A DNA stretch of 33,986 nt from Phyllobacteriaceae bacterium UBA1940. GTDB taxonomy: Bacteria > Pseudomonadota > Alphaproteobacteria > Rhizobiales > Rhizobiaceae. The stretch is taken from the NCBI GenBank assembly GCA_002336975.1, contig DDFA01000045.1, forward strand, positions 1 through 33,986, given 5' to 3'. Positions 10,223-17,495 of this stretch are shown piece by piece. Below the pieces are notes generated by a model. The model had not been told where the DNA came from and did no database searches. It was given only the letters and a program-made list of their open reading frames with translations. The position numbers and the translations under genes are program-made. Positions within the stretch are counted from its first letter, which is position 1. Every line of letters starts with the position of its first letter.

Positions 10223-10861
10223 TCAGTTACCTGCCGCTTTCGCCTTTTCCTGCTCGGCCTTCAGCTTGTCGAGCAGCGGCTGGCGATTGCGCAACACATA
10301 GTCTTCCGCCGCCTTCTTGCGTTCGGTCGACTGGTCCTGGTTGAGCGGCGGACCGTCATAGACGCCGGTAAAGCCGTCCAGCGAAATCTTGATCGGATTG
10401 GGTTGGTTCTGGAAGTTGTAGCTCGTCAGCGTGATCGAGGTGCCCTTCTTCAGCGATCCGACGATCGCATCCGTCAGCGGCGCATCGGCGACGCAGCGAT
10501 CCTGGAAACACGTGGTGTATTCAATCTTCGACGGTTTGTTGCCGTCGATCTGCATCGTCACGCCGGCCGGCAGCAGGCGGCCGACAGGAACGCTGATCTG
10601 CAGGGCGCGACGGTTCACCTTGCCCTTGAATTCGGCCAGCTGCACCGCGGTGAGCATCTGCCCGGTCTGGGCGATTACCTGATTCTGGACATTGCAGACG
10701 TCAAAGTCCTGCATCTTGCCGCATTCCTTGAACCAGCCCTGCGGCATCTGCGGCGCTTCGGCCTGCTGGGCGAAGGACGGCGCTGCAAAGGCGGCGATGG
10801 CGGCGGCGGAGCCCGCGACCAGCGCAAGACTACGAGGGGCTTTGCTTGTCAGGCTCGGCAT
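10223..10861 (-). CDS. Invasion-associated locus B (IalB) family secreted protein
   Basis: The product is a predicted periplasmic or cell-surface protein of 212 residues. The N-terminus has a signal peptide ending APSFAQQ near residue 32. The mature part carries the family pattern with a paired cysteine segment (CGKMQDFDVCNVQNQ) and a later TTCFQDRCVADAPL, consistent with disulphides. The C-terminus is a charged Lys/Ala/Glu-rich tail. The family is named after a Bartonella locus linked to erythrocyte invasion, but homologues are common in free-living Rhizobiales and the molecular role is unknown. ATG 10861 is chosen because AGAGGA lies upstream; the longer reading from 10897 would bury the signal peptide. 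Confidence 0.88.
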   Translation of the reverse strand: MPSLTSKAPRSLALVAGSAAAIAAFAAPSFAQQAEAPQMPQGWFKECGKMQDFDVCNVQNQVIAQTGQMLTAVQLAEFKGKVNRRALQISVPVGRLLPAGVTMQIDGNKPSKIEYTTCFQDRCVADAPLTDAIVGSLKKGTSITLTSYNFQNQPNPIKISLDGFTGVYDGPPLNQDQSTERKKAAEDYVLRNRQPLLDKLKAEQEKAKAAGN

Positions 10862-10917
10862 GTGAAAAAATCCTCTTCGCAATGACCAGGCGCGCATTGG
10901 CGCGTCGTGAAGCTCTT

Positions 10918-10936
10918 GTTGCTCAATTGAGGCAAC
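10918..10936. promoter_or_regulatory. Palindromic site in the divergent IalB / solute-binding protein promoter region
   Basis: The perfect 10-base palindrome CTCAATTGAG (10922-10931) is flanked by GTTG and GCAAC, giving a near-symmetric 19-base element. It lies 57 bases before the IalB start and 140 bases before the solute-binding protein start. It could be an operator, but nothing else supports this. Confidence 0.3.
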
Positions 10937-11075
10937 AGCATGTCTTGGCCGCGCCTGTTACACTGACGGCGGCGGCGAATCCAGTGCAAATGCCGCGCGC
11001 TCCGGCGTTGTGCCGCATTGCGGTCGGGCGTGGTAAACCTGACACGCCGATTCGACCAGTCAAGATTGCTCGACC

Positions 11076-12914
11076 ATGACGCTTACCCAAATGCGGCGCG
11101 CCGCCATCCAGTTCATCCTGACCGCCTGCCTGGCCGCCTACCTCGCCGGCGGTTTAGGGGCGACGCCGGCGCTGGCCCAGGCCAGGCACGGCATCGCCAT
11201 GCGCGGAGAGCCGCAGCTTCCGGCGGATTTCAGCCATTTTCCCTATGCCGATCCGAATGCGCCCAAAGGCGGCACGATCAACTATGCCCTGCAGGGCACG
11301 TTCGACAGCCTCAATCCCTTCATCGTCCAGGGTCAGGGCGTCAGCGGCCTTGTCGATCTGGTGCGCGGCTACAATCTTTTCGACCCGCTGATGCAGCGGT
11401 CCCAGGACGAACCGTTCACGCTGTATCCGCTGCTCGCAAGATCGGTCGAGACCGATGACGAGCGCTCCTTCGTCGAGTTCCGCCTCGACCGGCGCGCCCG
11501 CTTTTCCGACGGCCAGCCGGTGACGCCCGACGATGTCATCTTCACGCTGGAGCTTCTGCGCGACAAGGGCTGGCCGCGCTACCGCACCACGGTCAACAAG
11601 ATCGAACGCATGGAAAAGGTCGGCGACGATGGCGTGCGCCTGGTCTTCAAGCAGCCGGACCGCGAATTGCCGCTGATCCTGGGACTGATGCCGATCCTGC
11701 CGAAACACGCCACAGACGCCGAAAACTTCGCCAAATCATCGCTCAAGCCGCTGGTCGGCTCCGGTCCCTACAAGGTCGAAAGCGTGCGTCCCGGCGAAAT
11801 GATCGTCTTGCGCCGCGATCCGAATTACTGGGCGGCCGACCTTCCGTCCCGCCGCGGCTTCAACAATTTCGACGAGATCCGGCTGACCTATTACCGCGAC
11901 GACAACGCCATGTTCGAGGCCTTCAAGAAGGGGCTGGTCGACGTCCACATCGAAGGCGATTCCAACCGCTGGGCCAAGGACTACGGCTTTCCCGCCGTCG
12001 CCGAGGGCAAGGTCGTCAAGGACACGTTCCAGGCCGGCCTCCCGTCCGGCATGCTCGGCTTTGTCTTCAACACCCGCAACGATCTGTTCCAGGACAAGTC
12101 GCTGCGCAAGGCGATCGCCGGCATCTTCGATTTCGAATGGGCCAACGCCAATCTGTTCAACAACGCCTACGCCCGCACCAGGAGTTTTTACGACAATTCC
12201 GAATTGTCCTCGTTCGGCCATCCGGCCAGCGACGGCGAAAAGGCGCTGCTTGCGCCCTTCCCTGGCGCGGTCGACCCCGACATCATGGCCGGAACCTGGC
12301 GGCCGCCGGTGTCCGACGGTTCGGGGCGCGACCGCGCGTTCCTGAAACAGTCCTTCGATATCCTCAAGGCCGCCGGTTACGTGCGCGACGGCAATCAGCT
12401 GATGACGCCGAAAGGCCGACCGGTCGCCTTCGAGATCATGCTGCGCGACAAGGCCGGCGAATCGCTGGCGCTGTGGTGGCAGCGCACGCTTGGCCTGCTC
12501 GGCATCCGGCTCGACATCCGTTCCGTCGACGCGGCGCAATATCAGCAGCGGCTCAATTCGCATGAATTCGAGACGATCATGTTCTTCTACCCGTCATCGC
12601 TGTCGCCCGGCGTCGAGCAGGTCGGGCGCTGGGGCAGCGTCTCGCGCGACGCGCCGGGCTCGATGAACTACGCCGGCGTCGCCGACCCGGCCGTCGACGC
12701 CGCCATCGATGCATTGCTGAACGCGCGCACCCAGAACGCCTTCATCGACGCGGTGCGCGCCTATGATCGCATTTTGTTGAGCGGCGCCTGGGTTGTCCCG
12801 CTCTACCATCAGCCGCAACAATGGGTCGCCCGGTGGAGCCATATCGGGCGGCCGGACGTCACCCCGATCGGCGGTTACCAGATGACCACATGGTGGCGCG
12901 AACCCGCGAAATAG
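11076..12914 (+). CDS. Extracellular solute-binding protein, family 5 (oligopeptide type, YejA-like)
   Basis: The product is a periplasmic binding protein of 612 residues for an ABC importer of peptides or similar compounds. It has a signal peptide ending near ATPALAQA (residues 1-35). The family 5 features are PNAPKGGTINYALQGTFDSLNPF near the start, FSDGQPVTPDDVIFTLELL, and GSGPYKVESVRPGEMIVLRRDPNYW. The lengths and the HGIAMRGEPQLPADFSHFPYA segment fit the YejA-like subgroup. No permease or ATPase genes are adjacent, so the protein must work with a transporter encoded elsewhere or act alone. A DsbA-like gene follows after nine bases and may be co-transcribed. No clear Shine-Dalgarno sequence is seen at this ATG. 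Confidence 0.9.
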   Translation: MTLTQMRRAAIQFILTACLAAYLAGGLGATPALAQARHGIAMRGEPQLPADFSHFPYADPNAPKGGTINYALQGTFDSLNPFIVQGQGVSGLVDLVRGYNLFDPLMQRSQDEPFTLYPLLARSVETDDERSFVEFRLDRRARFSDGQPVTPDDVIFTLELLRDKGWPRYRTTVNKIERMEKVGDDGVRLVFKQPDRELPLILGLMPILPKHATDAENFAKSSLKPLVGSGPYKVESVRPGEMIVLRRDPNYWAADLPSRRGFNNFDEIRLTYYRDDNAMFEAFKKGLVDVHIEGDSNRWAKDYGFPAVAEGKVVKDTFQAGLPSGMLGFVFNTRNDLFQDKSLRKAIAGIFDFEWANANLFNNAYARTRSFYDNSELSSFGHPASDGEKALLAPFPGAVDPDIMAGTWRPPVSDGSGRDRAFLKQSFDILKAAGYVRDGNQLMTPKGRPVAFEIMLRDKAGESLALWWQRTLGLLGIRLDIRSVDAAQYQQRLNSHEFETIMFFYPSSLSPGVEQVGRWGSVSRDAPGSMNYAGVADPAVDAAIDALLNARTQNAFIDAVRAYDRILLSGAWVVPLYHQPQQWVARWSHIGRPDVTPIGGYQMTTWWREPAK

Positions 12915-12923
12915 GAGACGCCG

Positions 12924-13613
12924 ATGAGCGACGCCGTCAACCCGACCAGGATCACCGTCGATGTCGTCTCGGACGTGGTCTGTCCATGGTGCTACATCGG
13001 CCAGAAACGGCTCGAGAAGGGGATAGCCTGGCAGACGGGACTGGAGGTCGATCTGCGCTGGCGTCCCTACCAGTTGGACCCGACGATTCCGCCGGAAGGC
13101 GTCGACCGCAGACAATACATGCTGGCCAAGTTCGGTTCGGAGCAGAAGCTGCGCGAAATACACGACCGCATCGCACCGCTCGGCGCCGCCGAGGGCATCG
13201 ATTTCCATTTTGGCGACATTGAACGGTCGCCCAACACGCTCGATGCGCACCGCGTCATCCGCTGGGCCGCCGCCAATGGCGAGGTCGTCCAGCATTCCGT
13301 CGTCAGGGCGCTGTTTTCGGCGTTCTTCGAACATGGCCAGGACATTTCCGATCACGCCGTCCTCACCCGCATTGCCGGCGAGAACGGCATGGACGAGGCG
13401 GTCGTGGCTTCGCTGCTCGCAACCGACGCCGACGCCGCCGAGGTTTCGGCCGAGATCGACCAGGCGCGGCGGATGGGCGTCACCGGCGTGCCGTGCTTCC
13501 TGCTCGAGGGCCGTTACGCGGTCGTCGGCGCGCAAGACGCCGAGGTGCTGGCCGACGCGATCAGACAGGTCGCAGAGGCCAAGCGCGCCGGCAAGCTCGA
13601 CGCACCCGCCTGA
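12924..13613 (+). CDS. DsbA-family oxidoreductase, FrnE-like
   Basis: The product is a thioredoxin-fold protein of 229 residues with the active-site pair C20-P21-W22-C23 in DVVCPWCYIG and a cis-proline loop GVTGVPCF near residue 190. It lacks a signal peptide, so a cytoplasmic disulphide isomerase or dithiol oxidoreductase of the FrnE type is likely; 2-hydroxychromene-2-carboxylate isomerases share the fold but usually lack the CxxC pair. A strong AGGAGA precedes the ATG. It follows the solute-binding protein by nine bases and its stop is only three bases from the stop of convergent mfd. Confidence 0.88.
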   Translation: MSDAVNPTRITVDVVSDVVCPWCYIGQKRLEKGIAWQTGLEVDLRWRPYQLDPTIPPEGVDRRQYMLAKFGSEQKLREIHDRIAPLGAAEGIDFHFGDIERSPNTLDAHRVIRWAAANGEVVQHSVVRALFSAFFEHGQDISDHAVLTRIAGENGMDEAVVASLLATDADAAEVSAEIDQARRMGVTGVPCFLLEGRYAVVGAQDAEVLADAIRQVAEAKRAGKLDAPA

Positions 13614-13616
13614 CCG

Positions 13617-16600
13617 CTATTTGACCTGCCCGGCCAGCCGCGCCAGCTGCGTGACGATCACCGCAGAACCCTGCAGGCGCTTTTCCGGCGTCGCCCAGTC
13701 GCGGATGAACACCACGCTCTGGTCCGGCCTGATCTTAGCCAAAATGCCCTGCTCGCCGATCATCCGCACCAGGCCGACCGGGTCGGCGAACGTCTTGTCG
13801 CGGAACTGGATCACCACGCCCTTCGGCCCGGCGTCGAGTTTTTCAATATTGGCGCGGCGGCACAGAACCTTGATGAAGACGATTTTCAGCAGATGCTGCA
13901 CCTCGTCAGGCAGCGGCCCGAAGCGGTCGATCAACTCCGCACCGAAGGCGTCGATCTGTTCCGGCGATTCGAGGTCGGCCAGGCGGCGGTAGAGCGCCAG
14001 CCGCAATTGCAGGTCCGGCACATAGGTTTCAGGGATCATCACCGCAGTGCCGATCGTGATCTGCGGCGACCAGTTGGCGTCGCCAGCGTCGGCGTCGCCC
14101 TTCACCTCGGCCACCGCCTCCTCCAGCATCTGCTGGTACAACTCGTAGCCGACTTCCTTGATATGGCCCGACTGCTCTTCGCCGAGCAGGTTGCCGCCGC
14201 CACGCAGGTCGAGATCGTGGCTGGCGAGTTGGAACCCCGCCCCCAGCGTATCGAGTGATTGCAGCACCTTCAGCCGCCGGTCGGCGGTGTCGGTCGGTTT
14301 TCGGTTGGCCGGCAGCGTGAACAGCGCATAGGCGCGCTGCTTCGAGCGCCCCACCCGTCCCCGCAACTGGTAGAGCTGCGCCAGTCCGAACATGTCGGCG
14401 CGGTGCACGATCAGCGTATTGGCGGATGGGATGTCGAGGCCCGATTCGACGATCGTCGTCGACAGCAGCACGTCGTATTTGCCGTCGTAGAACGCGTTCA
14501 TCACATCGTCGAGTTCGCCGGGCGGCATCTGCCCGTGCGCAATCCCGACTTTCAGCTCCGGCGTCGAGGCGCGCAAGAACTCCTCGATCTCGGAAAGATC
14601 CGAAATGCGCGGCACGACATAAAAACTCTGCCCGCCGCGATAACGTTCGCGCAGCAACGTCTCACGGATCACCAGCGGATCGAACGGCGAGATGAAGGTG
14701 CGCACCGCGAGCCGGTCGACCGGCGGCGTGGTGATCAGCGACAGTTCGCGCACGCCCGTCAGCGCCAGTTGCAAGGTGCGCGGGATCGGCGTCGCCGACA
14801 GCGTCAGCACATGCACGTCCGACTTCAGCTCCTTCAGCCGCTCCTTGTGCTTGACGCCGAAATGCTGCTCCTCGTCGATGATCAGCAGGCCGAGATTGCG
14901 GAACCTGATCCCGGCCCCGAGCAATGCGTGCGTGCCCACCACGATGTCCACCGACCCGTCGGCCAGGCCTGCCTTGGTCTCGGCCAGTTCCTTGGCCGGA
15001 ACCATCCGCGAGGCTTGCCGCACCCGCACCGGCAGCCCGGCGAACCGTTGCGAGAACGTCTTGAAATGCTGGCGCGACAACAGCGTCGTCGGCACAACCA
15101 CCGCGACCTGGAACCCTTCCAGCGCCGCGACGAAGGCGGCGCGTAGCGCCACTTCCGTCTTGCCGAACCCGACGTCGCCGCACACCAGACGGTCCATCGG
15201 CTGGCCCGCCGACAGATCGCCCAGCACCGCCTCGATCGCGGTCAGCTGGTCGTCGGTCTCGTCATAAGGGAAGCGCGCCGCGAACTCGCCATAAACCCCT
15301 TCCGGCGGCGTCATCGCGGGAGCCCCGCGCATTTTTCGTTCGGCCGCGACCCGGATCAGCTGGCCCGCCATTTCGAGCAGCTTCTTCTTCAGCTTTGCCT
15401 TGCGCGACTGCCACGCCACCCCGCCCAGCCGGTCGAGCGGAACTTCGGCGGCGTCCGATCCGAAACGCGACAACAGCTCGATATTTTCCACCGGCAGGAA
15501 CAGGCGCCCGTCGCCGGCATAGTGGATCTCCAGGCAATCGTGCGGCGCGCCCGCGGCGTCGATGGTGCGCAGCCCGATGAACCGGCCGATGCCGTGCTCC
15601 TGGTGCACCACCACGTCGCCGGTCGCCAGCGACGACGCTTCGGAGATGAAATCGGAATTTTTCCGGCGTTTTGTTCGCCTGACCAGCCGGTCGCCGAGAA
15701 GGTCCTGTTCGGCGATCACCGCAAACCGGTCGGTCTCAAAACCGTGTTCCAGCGGCAGCACCGCGAGCGCCGCCTTGCCCGCCGGCAGGTTCTGCGCCTG
15801 CGCCAGCGTCGCGGCGCGCTCCATGCCGTCCAGCCCGTGATCGGTCAGGATCTGCGCCAGCCGGTCGAGCGAGCCTTCGGTCCAGCCGGCGACAATCGCC
15901 CGCCGGCCAGCCGCCCTGATCGCCGCGATGTGCTTCACCGCATGGTCGAACACATTTTGCGACGGGTCCGCCCGCTCTTGCGCAAAGCTGCGTCCCGCCC
16001 GGCTTTTCGCGTGATAGACTTTTCGTCCCGACGCGTCGGGCTGGTCGAACGGCGACAGGTCGACGCTCAGCCGCTCGCCGGCGGCCGCGTCCAGCCTCTT
16101 CGGCGACAGGTACAGCGCGTCCGGCGGCGTCGGCTTGTAGGGTACGGAATCGCCTGGCCCGCGTTCGTCGAGCGCGCGTTTGCGCGCCTCGTAATGGTCC
16201 TCGATCTGCGTCCATCGCTCGGCCATCGCCTCATGCGCCAGCGGCTCGAAGATCACCGGCGCGCCCGGCAGATATTCGAACAGCGTGTCAAGACGATCGT
16301 AGAAGAACGGCAGCCAGTGCTCCATGCCGGCGAAACGCCGGCCTTCCGTCACCGCCGCGTAAAGCCCGTCATCGCGCGACGGCGCGCCGAACGCCTCGAT
16401 ATAGGCGCGGCGGAAGCGGCTGATCGTGTCGGGGTTCAGCGCCACTTCGCTCATCGCCTGCAGGCTGAACTGCTTGCGCGACCCAGACGTCATCTGGGTC
16501 GCGGGATCGAACGCCCGGATCGATTCCAGCGTATCGCCGAAGAAATCGAGCCTCAGCGGTTCGCTTGCGCCTGGCGCGAACACGTCGAGAATGCCGCCGC

Positions 16601-17114
16601 GCACCGCATATTCGCCAACTTCGCGCACTGTGCCGACCCGGTCGAAGCCGCTGGTCTCGAGCCGCGCCGCCAGCGTGTTCATGTTGATCTGGTTGCCGGG
16701 CCTTGCCGCCAGTCCCTGCCCGGCGATTATCTCGGGCGGCGGCATCTTCTGCAGCATCGCATTGGCGGTGGTCAGGATCACGGCCCGGTGCGGCTTGTCG
16801 CGCAGCACAGCCAGTTGCGCCATCGCGTCGAGGCGACGCGCCGCCGTGTCGGCGCCCGGCGACACCCGGTCGTAGGGCAGGCAGTCCCATGCCGGCAGTT
16901 CCAGCACCGGCAGCGACGGGTCGGCGAACGCCAGCCCCTCGGCGATCCCCGGCAGCCGCTGGCCGTCGCGCGCCACCAGCACGATCGGCCTGTCCTTGGC
17001 GATCTCGGCGGCGATGCGTGCCATCGCAAACGGCTCGAACCCGTCCGCCACGCCGTCAACGACGGCGCGGTTGCCGACAAACTGGTTGAGACCAATCGGA
17101 TCGATCAGGGACAT
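13617..17114 (-). CDS. mfd: Transcription-repair coupling factor Mfd
   Basis: This large ATP-driven DNA translocase of 1165 residues removes RNA polymerase stalled at DNA lesions and recruits UvrA for nucleotide excision repair. Domains in order are an N-terminal UvrB-like module, the CarD-like RNA-polymerase interaction domain beginning near GDVVVHQEHGIGRFIG (about 490), a RecG-like helicase core, and the C-terminal TRCF domain. The core has Walker A GDVGFGKTE (about 645), DEEQHFG (about 746) and LSATPIPRTLQLA. ATG 17114 is chosen because it lies four bases after the sdhE stop and gives the usual N-terminus; the frame remains open to 17174 inside sdhE. Confidence 0.96.
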   Translation of the reverse strand: MSLIDPIGLNQFVGNRAVVDGVADGFEPFAMARIAAEIAKDRPIVLVARDGQRLPGIAEGLAFADPSLPVLELPAWDCLPYDRVSPGADTAARRLDAMAQLAVLRDKPHRAVILTTANAMLQKMPPPEIIAGQGLAARPGNQINMNTLAARLETSGFDRVGTVREVGEYAVRGGILDVFAPGASEPLRLDFFGDTLESIRAFDPATQMTSGSRKQFSLQAMSEVALNPDTISRFRRAYIEAFGAPSRDDGLYAAVTEGRRFAGMEHWLPFFYDRLDTLFEYLPGAPVIFEPLAHEAMAERWTQIEDHYEARKRALDERGPGDSVPYKPTPPDALYLSPKRLDAAAGERLSVDLSPFDQPDASGRKVYHAKSRAGRSFAQERADPSQNVFDHAVKHIAAIRAAGRRAIVAGWTEGSLDRLAQILTDHGLDGMERAATLAQAQNLPAGKAALAVLPLEHGFETDRFAVIAEQDLLGDRLVRRTKRRKNSDFISEASSLATGDVVVHQEHGIGRFIGLRTIDAAGAPHDCLEIHYAGDGRLFLPVENIELLSRFGSDAAEVPLDRLGGVAWQSRKAKLKKKLLEMAGQLIRVAAERKMRGAPAMTPPEGVYGEFAARFPYDETDDQLTAIEAVLGDLSAGQPMDRLVCGDVGFGKTEVALRAAFVAALEGFQVAVVVPTTLLSRQHFKTFSQRFAGLPVRVRQASRMVPAKELAETKAGLADGSVDIVVGTHALLGAGIRFRNLGLLIIDEEQHFGVKHKERLKELKSDVHVLTLSATPIPRTLQLALTGVRELSLITTPPVDRLAVRTFISPFDPLVIRETLLRERYRGGQSFYVVPRISDLSEIEEFLRASTPELKVGIAHGQMPPGELDDVMNAFYDGKYDVLLSTTIVESGLDIPSANTLIVHRADMFGLAQLYQLRGRVGRSKQRAYALFTLPANRKPTDTADRRLKVLQSLDTLGAGFQLASHDLDLRGGGNLLGEEQSGHIKEVGYELYQQMLEEAVAEVKGDADAGDANWSPQITIGTAVMIPETYVPDLQLRLALYRRLADLESPEQIDAFGAELIDRFGPLPDEVQHLLKIVFIKVLCRRANIEKLDAGPKGVVIQFRDKTFADPVGLVRMIGEQGILAKIRPDQSVVFIRDWATPEKRLQGSAVIVTQLARLAGQVK

Positions 17115-17118
17115 GGCG

Positions 17119-17406
17119 TCAGAACTGCATGTGTCGCTTGTGGTCGACGATTCTTCTGAACAGCGCGGTGTCAAATTCCCCGGGCGTCGGCTGTTCGCCT
17201 GTCACCCATGTCAGCAGCGACGGGTCGAGCTGGTCGAGCAGGCGCTCGAAATCGTCCATCTCGCCCTCGCTCAGTTCCGAAATATGCTGATCGGCGAAGC
17301 CGCCGAGAATCAGGTCCATCTCGCGAGTGCCGCGATGCCAGGCGCGGAAAAGCGCCTTGCGGCGGCGCGGATCGAGATCGGCGCTGGTTCTGGTTGTTCC
17401 GGTCAT
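17119..17406 (-). CDS. sdhE: FAD assembly factor SdhE (succinate dehydrogenase assembly factor 2 homologue)
   Basis: This small cytosolic protein of 95 residues helps attach FAD covalently to succinate dehydrogenase subunit A. The diagnostic RGxxE motif is R25-G26-T27-R28-E29, followed by MDLILGGF. The later FERLLDQLDPSLLTWVTGE completes the five-helix fold. AAGGA precedes the ATG. It is four bases upstream of mfd and surely co-transcribed with it, an arrangement seen in related alphaproteobacteria. A promoter is visible 23 to 51 bases upstream of its ATG. Confidence 0.93.
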   Translation of the reverse strand: MTGTTRTSADLDPRRRKALFRAWHRGTREMDLILGGFADQHISELSEGEMDDFERLLDQLDPSLLTWVTGEQPTPGEFDTALFRRIVDHKRHMQF

Positions 17407-17428
17407 GGGAGTAATCCTTGGAAAGGCG

Positions 17429-17457
17429 CATATAGCGATTGTCGGCGGCCTTGTCAG
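17429..17457 (-). promoter_or_regulatory. Likely housekeeping promoter of sdhE-mfd
   Basis: On the - strand CTGACA (-35) and TATATG (-10) are separated by 17 bases. The predicted transcript start lies roughly 15 bases before the sdhE ATG. The site lies in the 89-base gap between divergent sdhE and recG. Confidence 0.55.
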
Positions 17458-17495
17458 CCTTGCGCGACCGCGGGCAGTCTCTAAGTTTGGCTTCG

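Noticed and set aside
12594..13535. A 313-codon - strand frame opposite the FrnE-like gene
   Set aside because: It also covers the end of the solute-binding protein gene and shows no domain; the + strand genes have clear active-site motifs and Shine-Dalgarno sequences.
15522..17159. A 545-codon open frame on the + strand opposite mfd
   Set aside because: It is an antisense shadow of mfd with no motif and no ribosome binding site.
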